IMG/VR virus record: IMGVR_UViG_3300025674_000189
Span: 1-33,453 of that record
Source: a virus
Length of the DNA: 33,453 bases
Strand: one strand, 5' to 3'
The notes below the pieces were generated by a model. It saw nothing but the letters and a program-made list of their open reading frames with translations, made no database searches and had not been told where the DNA came from. Positions within the stretch are counted from its first letter, which is position 1, and every line of letters starts with the position of its first letter. Shown here piece by piece: positions 1 to 7,784 of the stretch. Position numbers and translations under genes: made by a program.

Positions 1-5
1 GAACA

Positions 6-335
6 ATGCATTTTTCAATGAATTTCTGGTCAAACTTTACTGATGAATTAAATGTATCAATAGATAAAATAGGTGATGTATTTAATGAAGGAATTTCTCT
101 TAGTACTATAAGGGCTTTAATATACAGCGGTTTATTAGCTAACGATCAAGAACAAGGAAATGAGATTGATTATAATATTTTTAAAGTTGGTATGTGGCTT
201 GAAGATTTAAAAACGGAAACTTTTACAGATGTAATAAGTTCTATGATGGAATCAAGAATATTAGGCAATGATTTAAACATGGGTATTGCTAGAAATATTA
301 AAAAAACTACAAAACCTACTCAAGAGGGAAAGTAA
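6..335 (+). CDS. Tail assembly chaperone, short form (gpG-like)
   Basis: A 109-aa acidic-to-neutral helical protein immediately upstream of the tape measure gene. Family knowledge: the short product of a siphovirus G/GT pair binds tape measure protein and keeps it soluble during tail assembly. Identification rests on position (after the tail tube gene if the genome is circular, before the tape measure), on size, and on the slippery heptamer GGGAAAG directly before its TAA stop, which leads into a second open frame. No known sequence motif is obvious. The start at 6 is the first ATG after a stop in this frame if the window end is joined to its start; Met5 at 18 is an alternative. Transcription probably starts from TATATTTG at 33441-33448. 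Confidence 0.75.
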   Translation: MHFSMNFWSNFTDELNVSIDKIGDVFNEGISLSTIRALIYSGLLANDQEQGNEIDYNIFKVGMWLEDLKTETFTDVISSMMESRILGNDLNMGIARNIKKTTKPTQEGK

Positions 336-664
336 GTAGCCAACTTGATTGGGATTCTCTATTAGATTTTTATATTGGTCAGGTTGGCATAAATCCAGAT
401 TCTTTTTGGCAAAATACTTGGAAGGAAAATCATTTACTTGGTGAATCTTACATGATCAAAACTAACTTACAATGGGAGCAAACTAGATATTTAGCAGCTA
501 TGTTATTTAATGTAAATTGTAATAAAAAAGCTCAAATGATAACTCCAGATAAATTATTTCCTTTGCCCCAAGATGTTTATTTAGGTAGAGGCAAACCAAA
601 GTCAACTAAAGAACAATTTTTAAAATTTAAAAACAAAGTTGATAAACTAAAGCTGCCAAAATAG
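6..664 (+). CDS. Tail assembly chaperone, frameshifted long form (gpGT-like)
   Basis: Predicted join(6..332,332..664), 219 aa. The frame that is -1 relative to the short form is open from 302 to the TAG at 662-664 and has no convincing start of its own: its first ATG at 452 would cut off a clearly protein-like N-terminal stretch. After the slip the sequence reads VSSQLDWDSLLDFYIGQVGI, then a W- and N-rich segment. This resembles the T part of chaperones from other Bacteroidota phages, where a helical W/D-rich domain recruits tail tube protein. Slippage at GGGAAAG (326-332) places Lys109 and then continues with GTA. As in lambda, no strong stem is needed; only a 4-bp CCAA/TTGG hairpin follows. 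Frameshifting is inferred, not demonstrated. Confidence 0.75.
326..332 (+). promoter_or_regulatory. Programmed -1 frameshift slippery site GGGAAAG
   Basis: In the upstream frame it is read as G GGA AAG, an exact X XXY YYZ heptamer, immediately followed by the TAA stop at 333-335. It is the same heptamer used by the phage lambda G/GT genes. The -1 frame is open on both sides (302-664), so both tRNAs can re-pair and translation can continue. An A7 run at 300-306 is a less suitable alternative, because slipping the P-site tRNA there would enter the TAA at 299-301. Confidence 0.8.
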
Positions 665-680
665 GTGGCTTATTTTTTTT
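650..680 (+). terminator. Intrinsic terminator after the tail chaperone
   Basis: AAGCTGCC (650-657) pairs with GGTGGCTT (664-671) through two tandem G-U wobbles, around a 6-nt loop that includes the GT stop codon; T8 follows at 673-680. It separates the chaperone transcript from the tape measure gene, whose own -7 box starts two bases later. Confidence 0.6.
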
Positions 681-681
681 G

Positions 682-689
682 TATTTTTG
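682..689 (+). promoter_or_regulatory. Bacteroidota-type -7 promoter box before tape measure
   Basis: TATTTTTG matches TAnnTTTG, 14 nt before the ATG at 704 and directly after a terminator T-tract. No TTTG is visible at the -33 distance, so it may be weaker or need an activator. Confidence 0.5.
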
Positions 690-703
690 ATAAAAAATAA
701 TTC

Positions 704-2707
704 ATGGCAAAGTTAAGATTAGATTTACAGCTAACTGGTTTTGAACAAGCTTCCACCAAATTGCAAAAATTTGGTAAAAAAATGCAAGCAGTTGGGAAAA
801 GTATTTCTGCAATAAGTTTACCATTAGCTATTGCTGGTGGTGCAGCTATAAAAATGGCTAGTGATTTTGAAGAGAGCATGAACAAAGTTGATGTATCTTT
901 TGGTAAATCTTCAAATAAAGTTAAAGAGTTTGCGAAAACTACTTTAACACAATTTGGTATTGCAGAGGGATCAGCATTAGATATGGCTGCCCTTTTTGGT
1001 GATATGGCAACTTCAATGGGAATTTCACAAAATGCTGCTGCTAATATGAGTACTTCAATGGTTGCTTTAGCTGGTGATTTAGCATCTTTTAAAAATATTG
1101 GTATTGATCAAGCTACAACCGCTTTAGCTGGTGTATTTACTGGTGAGACAGAATCATTAAAAAGATTAGGCGTTGTAATGACTGAGGTTAACTTAATACA
1201 ATTTGCTATGGAGCAAGGTATTCAAAAGAATATCAAAAGTATGACACAAGCTGAAAAAGTGAATTTAAGATACCAATATATTTTGGCACAAACTGGTAAT
1301 GCACAAGGGGATTTTCAAAGAACACAAGAAGGTGCGGCAAACCAAATGAGAATATTCACGGAAGGTTTAAAAGAGTTAGGAGCGGATATTGGTAAAATAT
1401 TATTGCCAGCATTTACTAATATTGTAAAATATGCAAATTCACTTGTTAAAAAATTTATAGATTTAGATGATAAAACAAAAAAAATAATAGTAGTAATTGG
1501 GTTAATAGTTTCAGCTATTGGACCACTATTATTAACTATTGGTTATTTAACTTCCGCAATTGGTATTATGGCTAGTGGTTTTGCAACTTTAAAAATTGCT
1601 TTAATTGCTATTCAAGGTGGTTTTGCAAAATTAACAGTAGTTATGATGGCAAATCCTTTTGTTGCTGTTGCAACTGCTGTTGTTGCATTGACTGGCTATT
1701 TAGTTTCAATGGGAAATAAAATCGCTCCACTTATTAGCAAATGGCAAACATTTAAAAATATTATTAAATCTGGTGGATCTTATTCTAAGTTTGCTGCATT
1801 ACAATTAATGGATCAAGCAGAAGCTCAAAAAAAATTAGATGAGGAAACTGAAAATAATATAGATACAATAGATACACAAACCAAAAGCATTATTAAAAAT
1901 ACTGAGGCAATAACAGATAATAATGATGCAAAACAAAGATCTCAAGTAGGAACTGTTAATGCTGGTTTAGGTGCTGCGCCTAAAACTATTGAACCTATTG
2001 TGGGTGCTGCACAAATGGGAAAAGATCCAGCAACTGCTTTAGCTGAAAGTATTGGAAATGGCAATATTTTATTACAAGGCAAATTAATTGAAACTGGTAA
2101 ATTGTTAACTGAAAGTCAAAGGGAATATTTAAACAATGCATATATTTTTAATGATCAATTAGGAAATGTTTTTGAATCTGGCTTAGAAGATTTAGCAACT
2201 GGTATTGGAGCTGCTTTAGGTCAAGCTATTGCAACTGGTGGCAGTTTAGGTAGTCAATTAGGAGCTGTATTATTGGGTACTTTGGGTGGAGTTGCAACTC
2301 AAGTAGGTAAAATGGCTATTGGTATTGGTATTGCGTTAGAAGGTATAAAAAAAGCATTAAAAAGTTTAAATCCTTTTGTTGCTATTGCTGCTGGTATTGC
2401 TTTAGTGGCTTTGGGTTCATTTTTTCAATCTAAATCGGCTAAAATTGCTGAAGGTATGGGAAGTGGTGGTGGTGCTAAGGCATTTGCTAAAGGTGGAATC
2501 GTATCAACACCAACTCTTGGTTTAGTTGGCGAATATCCTGGAGCTAGATCAAATCCAGAGGTTATAGCTCCTCTAGATAAATTAAAAAGTATAATAGGGG
2601 ATAGAGGTCAATCTCAAGTTAATGTAAGTGGCCAATTTGCATTAAGAGGTCAAGATCTAGTAGTAGCTTTACAAAGAGCTGAAAAAAATAGAAACAGAGT
2701 TATATAA
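704..2707 (+). CDS. Tail tape measure protein
   Basis: A 667-aa protein that sets tail length and is ejected with DNA. The N-terminal ~100 residues are helical (KLQKFGKKMQAVGKSISAIS), followed by a PhageMin_Tail-type core from about residue 50 to 230 (DFEESMNKVDVSFGKSS, FTGETESLKRLGV). Strongly hydrophobic Gly/Ala/Ile segments at about 258-290 and 500-570 fit the membrane-active part of these proteins. A C-terminal signature ARSNPEVIAPLDKL (about 610-623) is common in siphovirus tape measures. At about 0.15 nm per residue the tail would be near 100 nm. Its TAA overlaps the ATG of the next gene (TAATG). It lies between the chaperone and the tail tip, the canonical place. Confidence 0.92.
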   Translation: MAKLRLDLQLTGFEQASTKLQKFGKKMQAVGKSISAISLPLAIAGGAAIKMASDFEESMNKVDVSFGKSSNKVKEFAKTTLTQFGIAEGSALDMAALFGDMATSMGISQNAAANMSTSMVALAGDLASFKNIGIDQATTALAGVFTGETESLKRLGVVMTEVNLIQFAMEQGIQKNIKSMTQAEKVNLRYQYILAQTGNAQGDFQRTQEGAANQMRIFTEGLKELGADIGKILLPAFTNIVKYANSLVKKFIDLDDKTKKIIVVIGLIVSAIGPLLLTIGYLTSAIGIMASGFATLKIALIAIQGGFAKLTVVMMANPFVAVATAVVALTGYLVSMGNKIAPLISKWQTFKNIIKSGGSYSKFAALQLMDQAEAQKKLDEETENNIDTIDTQTKSIIKNTEAITDNNDAKQRSQVGTVNAGLGAAPKTIEPIVGAAQMGKDPATALAESIGNGNILLQGKLIETGKLLTESQREYLNNAYIFNDQLGNVFESGLEDLATGIGAALGQAIATGGSLGSQLGAVLLGTLGGVATQVGKMAIGIGIALEGIKKALKSLNPFVAIAAGIALVALGSFFQSKSAKIAEGMGSGGGAKAFAKGGIVSTPTLGLVGEYPGARSNPEVIAPLDKLKSIIGDRGQSQVNVSGQFALRGQDLVVALQRAEKNRNRVI

Positions 2708-4704
2708 TGGCATATGGTGTTAAATATAGATTAGAGTTTTCTGATGATTTAGAAAATGGCAAAAAAATAGAAATATTAAAAAAAAATTATACTGCATCTG
2801 TTAATGATATTATTGGTGGTGCTGAGCCATGTATAATAAGTTGGGAGGGTGATGACGATTTTTATTCACCAATAAAAGGATCTCAATGTACTTTAAATTT
2901 TTTTGTAACTGATTCTGTTAGTTATGATAATTTTTACGAATATGATGAGAGAGAATATCAAGTTAAAATATATTACAAAGATTCATCTAATAATTATCAA
3001 TTATTTTGGGTTGGTTGGCTTGTAAATGATCAATTTAGAGAGGCAATAACATCAAAACCTTTTCCAATAACATTAAGAGCAATTGATGGATTAGGTACTT
3101 TAGATTCTTTTGATATGACATTGTATCAAGATTCTTATAGCTCACTTTCAGCTAGACAATGGATTACATCAACACTTGATAATTTAAATTTAGATTTAGA
3201 TATATATGTAAGTCAAGATATACATAAAATAAATCCGACAAGCACACAATATACAATTTACGATGTAATGTTTATAAACCCATATACTTTACAAAAAGAT
3301 GTTTTAGGAATTAACAATGCAAAACATACTTTAGAACAAATATTAAAATTTACAAATGCTAGGATTTTTCAAAGTTTAGGAAGATGGTATATAATAAATA
3401 ATTCAAGTTATAGTGGGCAAGCTGTTAAAGACAGTATTGCATCAACCGCCGCCGGTGGAACATTACCAACAGGAATTAGAGCATTGGAGACAGCTAACCT
3501 TGTTAATAATGGAACTGAGTTGCCAAAATTTGTTGTATATAATTATCAAGGCACTTATCAATCAACATCTAATATAGAAGTTTTAAGAAAATTGCCAACT
3601 GATTTGACACCGCTTGACAATACTTTATTTAAAGAATATTTACGACCATTAAACGAGGTTAAAATAACTCATGAAACATCCCAATATCTTGAAACAAATC
3701 AATTACAAAATAGTGGATTTGAAAATGGTTTGACTTTTTGGAGTACATATACTTCAACATCAACAACTTCACCTGGGGAAATATCAGATGATTTTGCAAA
3801 ACAAGGCAATCAAAGTTTTAAAAATTCACAGGTACAAACTAGCACAAACACTAGAAAAACATTAACTAGTGGTGATGTGTCTGTGGTAAACTCAACACAT
3901 TTGGGACATACTTTAAAAATAAATACTTATTTTGATGTTAATTCAAATTATGGTGAAGTTAATTTTAGATGGCAATTAAGAATAGAGGATAATAATCCCA
4001 TTCCGCCATTAGATCCCACATATTATTGGAATGATAGCTCAGAAAGCTGGACAACGACAGCAGTTATAAACACTCAATCAATAGATGAAGATCCTGATAA
4101 ATGGCAAGAGTTTTCTTATGACTTAGGTAGTTTTCCTTACTCTGGAAACTTAGTTTTAGATTTATATGAGCCATATGTACAAAATAGTGGTGGTTTAAAT
4201 GCCTTGTATTATGATAATATTACTTTAGAATTTGACAGAAAAGATGGTGATAAAAGAACTGACTTTTATGGTAAAATTGATGATTTTATATATAGAAGGA
4301 CAAGAACATCTAGTAATTTAACTGGTAATATACAAATAACAGATTTACAGCTTTCACATAATAATTATGCTAATGCTTTGTCTAGTACACCTGATATAAT
4401 TCGACCTAGAGATAATAATTCTAGTTTTTCTACAACTATGGAAAAAATAGTAACTCAACAAGTTCTTAATGATTATAGAACTCAGCTTGTTAGATATGAA
4501 GGAAAATTATATAACTTAGAAAAAGATCCAATGGCTTTACAAAATAAAATATGGATTGATTTTGGTTCATCTGTTTTAAGAGAACCGGTCAGTTGTATTA
4601 TTGATTCAATGACTTATAATGTAAAACGAAATACATATGAAGTTATAATGCACATACCGAATCAAGATGATGATATTAGTAGTACTTTTAAAGCAACATT
4701 TTAA
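2707..4704 (+). CDS. Distal tail / tail-tip hub protein with CBM-like insert
   Basis: A 665-aa protein following the tape measure, where siphoviruses encode the distal tail and baseplate hub. Residues 1-150 (YRLEFSDDLENGKKIEILKK, GSQCTLNFFV, YQLFWVGWLVNDQFREAIT) look like the tail-tip proteins of Bacteroidota phages. Residues about 330-507 begin with NSGFENGLTFWS and are beta-rich with Ser/Thr, resembling a CBM4/9-type jelly-roll carbohydrate-binding domain. A final segment (WIDFGSSVLREPVSCIIDSM) returns to structural tail sequence. Inferred role: host-proximal tail closure with possible polysaccharide contact. No catalytic motif is seen. The gene is translationally coupled to the tape measure (TAATG) and followed by a terminator, so it ends this tail operon. 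Confidence 0.75.
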   Translation: MAYGVKYRLEFSDDLENGKKIEILKKNYTASVNDIIGGAEPCIISWEGDDDFYSPIKGSQCTLNFFVTDSVSYDNFYEYDEREYQVKIYYKDSSNNYQLFWVGWLVNDQFREAITSKPFPITLRAIDGLGTLDSFDMTLYQDSYSSLSARQWITSTLDNLNLDLDIYVSQDIHKINPTSTQYTIYDVMFINPYTLQKDVLGINNAKHTLEQILKFTNARIFQSLGRWYIINNSSYSGQAVKDSIASTAAGGTLPTGIRALETANLVNNGTELPKFVVYNYQGTYQSTSNIEVLRKLPTDLTPLDNTLFKEYLRPLNEVKITHETSQYLETNQLQNSGFENGLTFWSTYTSTSTTSPGEISDDFAKQGNQSFKNSQVQTSTNTRKTLTSGDVSVVNSTHLGHTLKINTYFDVNSNYGEVNFRWQLRIEDNNPIPPLDPTYYWNDSSESWTTTAVINTQSIDEDPDKWQEFSYDLGSFPYSGNLVLDLYEPYVQNSGGLNALYYDNITLEFDRKDGDKRTDFYGKIDDFIYRRTRTSSNLTGNIQITDLQLSHNNYANALSSTPDIIRPRDNNSSFSTTMEKIVTQQVLNDYRTQLVRYEGKLYNLEKDPMALQNKIWIDFGSSVLREPVSCIIDSMTYNVKRNTYEVIMHIPNQDDDISSTFKATF

Positions 4705-4730
4705 ACTTTTTTCTTTTCCTTGTTTGCTGC

Positions 4731-4770
4731 GAAACCCCTCTAGTGCCTAACACTTTAGGGGTTTCATTTT
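4731..4770 (+). terminator. Strong terminator closing the tail operon
   Basis: GAAACCCCT (4731-4739) pairs perfectly with AGGGGTTTC (4757-4765). A nested AGTG/CACT stem (4742-4745/4751-4754) lies inside, capped by CCTAA. The trailing T-run is short (ATTTT), so it may work on both strands. Confidence 0.75.
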
Positions 4771-4814
4771 GCAAAATAAATTAAAAATAATTCTTTTTTT
4801 TAAAAATATTTTTT

Positions 4815-4822
4815 TATTTTTG
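4815..4822 (+). promoter_or_regulatory. -7 box TATTTTTG before small HTH gene
   Basis: It matches TAnnTTTG and lies 15 nt before the ATG at 4838. Because it falls inside a longer open frame beginning at 4769, it supports the shorter start for the HTH gene. Confidence 0.5.
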
Positions 4823-4837
4823 TATAAAAATTTATAT

Positions 4838-5023
4838 ATGATATTTGAAATTCATTTTAGGAATGAGCTAAAACGACTAGGTTTGAAGCGATACCAAATT
4901 TGTACAATTTTAGGATGTACAATGCCAACACTTAAAAGCAAAATAGAAAACCCAGGGCGGTTAACTGTTGATGACATTACAAAACTAAAAAACACTGGGT
5001 TTAGTGTAAATCGTTTAATTTAA
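4838..5023 (+). CDS. Small helix-turn-helix protein (Cro/regulator-like)
   Basis: A 61-aa protein whose core, ELKRLGLKRYQICTILGC followed by TMPTLKSKIENP, fits a compact HTH: a helix, a turn after the ICTILGC helix, and a recognition helix starting TMPTLKS. I start it at 4838 because the upstream in-frame Met at 4769 would place the promoter-like TATTTTTG (4815-4822) inside the gene and add a Phe/Leu/Lys-rich, non-protein-like extension. As first gene after a strong terminator and before the recombination genes, it may regulate the early operon. With no integrase present, it is not evidence for lysogeny. The family is recognised only at fold level. Confidence 0.6.
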   Translation: MIFEIHFRNELKRLGLKRYQICTILGCTMPTLKSKIENPGRLTVDDITKLKNTGFSVNRLI

Positions 5024-5035
5024 TAATTTTAATTT

Positions 5036-5521
5036 ATGAAATCAGTAAACATTAAAGGTAAGGAATATATTACAGTCAACGAGAGATTGATATTCTTTAG
5101 ATCTCAACCTGAATATAAAGGTTGGCGAATATCTGAGGATGTAGTGTCTTTAGATGAAAAAGAAGGGTTGTTTAAAGTAACTATTTTAAATACAGATGGA
5201 TTTGAAATGGCAGTTGCTCATGCTCAAGAGTATAGAGATTCAAGCTATATAAACAAAACATCATTTGTTGAAAATGGTTTTACTAGTGCTTTAGGTAGGG
5301 CATTAGGTTATTTAGGTATTGGTATTGATACTGCAATAGCATCAGCTGATGAGGTTCAAACAGCTGTAAACAACCAACCAAAAGATGATAAATCTTGGCT
5401 AAAAGAATCAGAATTAATTGCAACACTAAAAGGCACAAAAGAGCAAGCTGAAAAAGTTATTGCAAATTTTAAAATGAAAAAAGAATATAGAGAAAAAATC
5501 AATAATCAATTTAATTTATAA
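5036..5521 (+). CDS. ERF/Rad52-like single-strand annealing protein
   Basis: A 161-aa protein. The segment NGFTSALGRALGYLGIGID followed by TAIASADEV (about residues 81-108) matches the signature of ERF-type phage annealing proteins (ETSAxGRALGxxGxGI..IASADEV). The N-terminal part (YITVNERLIFFRSQPEYKGW) fits the beta-rich start of these proteins. The likely role is annealing complementary ssDNA during phage recombination and replication. Its neighbours support this: an SSB-like protein starts 4 nt downstream and a RecE-like exonuclease lies about 1 kb further on. The C-terminal 45 residues are charged and helical and may bind a partner. It could instead be a diverged ssDNA-binding protein of another family. 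Confidence 0.65.
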   Translation: MKSVNIKGKEYITVNERLIFFRSQPEYKGWRISEDVVSLDEKEGLFKVTILNTDGFEMAVAHAQEYRDSSYINKTSFVENGFTSALGRALGYLGIGIDTAIASADEVQTAVNNQPKDDKSWLKESELIATLKGTKEQAEKVIANFKMKKEYREKINNQFNL

Positions 5522-5525
5522 TAAT

Positions 5526-5789
5526 ATGGAAAGTAACGAGAAAATTTTTACAGAGGGTTTAATTGTCAAAAGAAATGACAATGCACCAGATTTTGTAATT
5601 GGTAACCTTAGTGTAAAGGTTGATGAGTTTAAATCATTTTTAGATAAACACACTAAAAATGGTTGGGTAAATATTGATCTTAAAAGATCTCAAAGTGGAA
5701 AATACTATGGCGAGATAAATTCATGGCAACCCAAACAAGAATCAACAGTTAGTGTGGCTAGTGATGAAGCCAATGATTTACCCTTTTAA
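5526..5789 (+). CDS. SSB-like single-stranded DNA-binding protein
   Basis: An 87-aa protein with a predicted small beta-barrel body (LIVKRNDNAPDFVIGNLSVK, WVNIDLKRSQSGKYYGEINS), a short flexible linker, and the acidic C-terminal tip DEANDLPF. Known: a D-D/L-L-P-F tip is the protein-interaction tail of bacterial and phage SSBs. The body is too short and diverged for me to recognise a classical OB fold with confidence. Its position right behind the annealing protein supports the call. A terminator follows, closing this three-gene operon (HTH, annealing protein, SSB). Confidence 0.65.
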   Translation: MESNEKIFTEGLIVKRNDNAPDFVIGNLSVKVDEFKSFLDKHTKNGWVNIDLKRSQSGKYYGEINSWQPKQESTVSVASDEANDLPF

Positions 5790-5818
5790 ATATACTGGCA
5801 AACAAAGGGAATTAAGAG

Positions 5819-5847
5819 GGCATGATTTATTTCATGCCTTTTTTTTT
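5819..5847 (+). terminator. Intrinsic terminator after SSB-like gene
   Basis: Perfect 7-bp stem GGCATGA (5819-5825) / TCATGCC (5832-5838) with loop TTTATT, followed by T9. The next 60 bases (5848-5910) are almost pure A/T with no gene, probably the promoter and leader region of the next operon. Confidence 0.85.
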
Positions 5848-5910
5848 ATAATTAATTTGTTTTATTAAAAATATTTTTTAAATTTAAAAATTAATTTTAA
5901 AAATTTATTT

Positions 5911-6357
5911 ATGAAAAACGTGTTATCAGAGTACATTAAATTACAATTAATATTGTATGATTTAGAAAATGAATATCCTAAAATGTCAGAAGATGGTAAA
6001 AGAAACTTTAAAGAATTATTTAAAATGTTTAATATGAAAAATTCAACAAAGGTTATAGAAGATAAAACATCAGATGAAATTGAACAAGAAAATTTATATA
6101 AGCATTATCGTAAGGGTTTTTTACACAAAATGGAGTGGAAAAATAAATGGTGGGTTTCAAAAGGTGTTTTAAGGTTAAGATATAATTTGTCAGTTCCAAC
6201 TATATTGAAATATAGAAAAAAAGGTATGCCAGGGATCTTAACTGGTAGGGGTTGGATGTTTAACATAAATGAAACTGATCAATGGATCAGAGACAATAAA
6301 AAAGGTGGGTTAATAATTAAAGATCAAACTAATTATAACTTATTAGAAACGTGGTAA
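5911..6357 (+). CDS. Excisionase/MerR-like winged HTH protein
   Basis: A 148-aa protein. The C-terminal half contains WVSKGVLRLRYNLSVPTILK, then YRKKGMPGI and GWMFNINETDQWIRDNKK. This is the pattern of HTH_17 or excisionase-like winged-helix proteins: a recognition helix, a wing with K-x-G-x-P and a final W-containing helix. The N-terminal 60 residues are helical and charged, with no recognised domain. As first gene of the replication operon it may be a transcriptional or architectural DNA-binding protein. No integrase exists in this window, so a role in excision is unlikely. The start at 5911 follows TTTATTT, the same leader type as other genes here. Confidence 0.6.
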   Translation: MKNVLSEYIKLQLILYDLENEYPKMSEDGKRNFKELFKMFNMKNSTKVIEDKTSDEIEQENLYKHYRKGFLHKMEWKNKWWVSKGVLRLRYNLSVPTILKYRKKGMPGILTGRGWMFNINETDQWIRDNKKGGLIIKDQTNYNLLETW

Positions 6358-6376
6358 AAATTAAAAATTAAAAATT

Positions 6377-6580
6377 ATGAAAGTTAATAAAGTTTACAAA
6401 GTTTACCGACCAATGAGAAGATTTGGGAATTTAATTAAGGATATTTTTTTTCCACAAAAATCAAATTATTGGTGGATGAGGTTACCAGAACGTTTGGAAA
6501 CCGAACAAGAAAAAAAAGATTTATTAAAAGCTATACAAAATCATGTTAAACAAAGAGTAAAAGTTTATGAAAGTAATTAA
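6377..6580 (+). CDS. Hypothetical basic protein, 67 aa
   Basis: I do not recognise a family. The protein is basic and aromatic-rich (VYKVYRPMRRFGNLIKDIFF, NYWWMRLPERLETEQEKK), with a helical C-terminus. It sits 19 nt after the HTH gene and overlaps the start of the RecE-like exonuclease by 14 nt, so it is part of the replication and recombination operon. No membrane segment or signal peptide is obvious. Confidence 0.5.
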   Translation: MKVNKVYKVYRPMRRFGNLIKDIFFPQKSNYWWMRLPERLETEQEKKDLLKAIQNHVKQRVKVYESN

Positions 6581-7322
6581 AGATAGTAACGATCAATACC
6601 ACTCACATGATAGTATAAGTGCTAGTGGTTTAAAAACGATATATAAGAAATCTGTATATCATTTAATTAATCAACAATACAAAGAAACTCCAGCTATGTC
6701 ACTAGGAACTGCTGTTCATCAAGCATTACTAGAGCCAGATGATTTTTATGATATTTATCATGTTATTGAAAAAATTAATAAAAGAACTAAAGCTGGAAAA
6801 GAGGAGTATGAAAAACAAATTAATTTATCTCAAGGTAAAATAATTATTGATGAGGACACTCATGAAATAATAAAATCTATATTAGGTAATTTCAGACAAC
6901 ATGAGTTAGCTCAGAAATATTGTAAAGGCGAAATTGAATTATCTCATTATACTAAATATCAAGGTATTGATGTTAGGGTTCGACCAGATTGCATAAATAG
7001 AATATCTAATTTTATTAGTGATGTTAAAACTTGTCAAGATAATTCCCCAGAGGCATTTAAAAGAGACATTTATAAGTGGGCGTATCATTTACAAGCTGCA
7101 TTTTATATGGATATGTGTGGTATCGATACTTTTAAATTTATAGCAGTTACAACTACTCACCCTTACACAGTTGAGGTTTACACTTTAAGTGATGAGATTA
7201 TTGAGTTTGGCAGAAATGCCTATAAACAAGCATTTTCAAAATGGAAACTTTATTTAGAATCTGGTATTATGCCAGGTTATCATTGGTATAAATACGACAA
7301 AGATGGATCATATATTTTATAA
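6567..7322 (+). CDS. RecE-like PD-(D/E)XK exonuclease (DUF3799 type)
   Basis: A 251-aa protein. It has the motif order of phage exonuclease VIII-like nucleases: SLGTAVHQALLEP (about 45-57, His51), VRVRPDCIN (about 136-144, Asp141), SDVKTCQD (151-158; Asp152 and Lys154 form the D-x-K core), and a helix with YHLQAAFYMD (173-182) matching the QxxxY motif. Family role: 5'-3' resection of dsDNA to give 3' overhangs for an annealing protein. The ERF-like and SSB-like genes upstream complete such a Red-type module. It overlaps the previous gene by 14 nt and the DnaA-like gene by 20 nt. Confidence 0.82.
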   Translation: MKVIKDSNDQYHSHDSISASGLKTIYKKSVYHLINQQYKETPAMSLGTAVHQALLEPDDFYDIYHVIEKINKRTKAGKEEYEKQINLSQGKIIIDEDTHEIIKSILGNFRQHELAQKYCKGEIELSHYTKYQGIDVRVRPDCINRISNFISDVKTCQDNSPEAFKRDIYKWAYHLQAAFYMDMCGIDTFKFIAVTTTHPYTVEVYTLSDEIIEFGRNAYKQAFSKWKLYLESGIMPGYHWYKYDKDGSYIL

Positions 7323-7776
7323 CAGAAAAATAGAAAAATACAAAGAGATAGTTGAACGACACACTCAATTAAAAATTGATAAATTAACAAGGCAATATGA
7401 TTATATTTTTGCTAGAGCTTGTTATTATTATTTATGCAGAAAATTTGGTGAAATGAGTTTTGCAAAAATTGGTGAATCAGTAAACAAAAATCATGCAACA
7501 GTAATGCACAGTATTAGAGAATTACCTTATATAATTAAACATGATCTTGTTAAAAGTAAATTATATAATAAAATTATAAAAGAAGCTGAGAGAGATTATG
7601 TTGAAAATAAAAATGGTAAAAGCATTGAAAAGTTAGTAACAGATCATAATTTTTATTTAATGCAATGTGAACATTTAAAAAGTAGATTAGAGATATTAGA
7701 AAAAAAGTATAAAAAAATATTGGATGAAAATGAAGAAATGAAAAGAGTTATTTACATTATGGCTGATACTGACTAA
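7303..7776 (+). CDS. DnaA domain IV-like DNA-binding protein with coiled coil
   Basis: A 157-aa protein. Residues about 28-80 (YDYIFARACYYYLCRKFGEM, then SFAKIGESVNKNHATVMHSI) match the helical DNA-binding domain IV of DnaA: AxYLxR, a short SxxxIGxxF helix and the HxTVxHA signature, here NHATVMHS. There is no AAA+ ATPase part. Residues about 110-150 form a charged heptad-like coiled coil (LKSRLEILEKKYKKILDENE). Inferred: it binds DnaA-box-like DNA in the phage or host origin, either to recruit or to compete with host DnaA. Its place in the replication operon, overlapping the exonuclease gene, supports a replication role. Confidence 0.7.
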   Translation: MDHIFYNRKIEKYKEIVERHTQLKIDKLTRQYDYIFARACYYYLCRKFGEMSFAKIGESVNKNHATVMHSIRELPYIIKHDLVKSKLYNKIIKEAERDYVENKNGKSIEKLVTDHNFYLMQCEHLKSRLEILEKKYKKILDENEEMKRVIYIMADTD

Positions 7777-7784
7777 ATATTTTT

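Noticed and set aside
300-306. A7 run as the frameshift site of the tail chaperone
   Set aside because: A P-site slip there would read the TAA at 299-301; the downstream GGGAAAG is an exact slippery heptamer in the right frame.
670-885. Antisense open frame opposite the tape measure start
   Set aside because: Shadow of the tape measure gene; no promoter on that strand and all other genes point the other way.
4838-5023. Small HTH protein as a lysogeny repressor
   Set aside because: No integrase, excision system or attachment site is visible, and the protein is only 61 aa; a lytic-cycle regulator is more economical.
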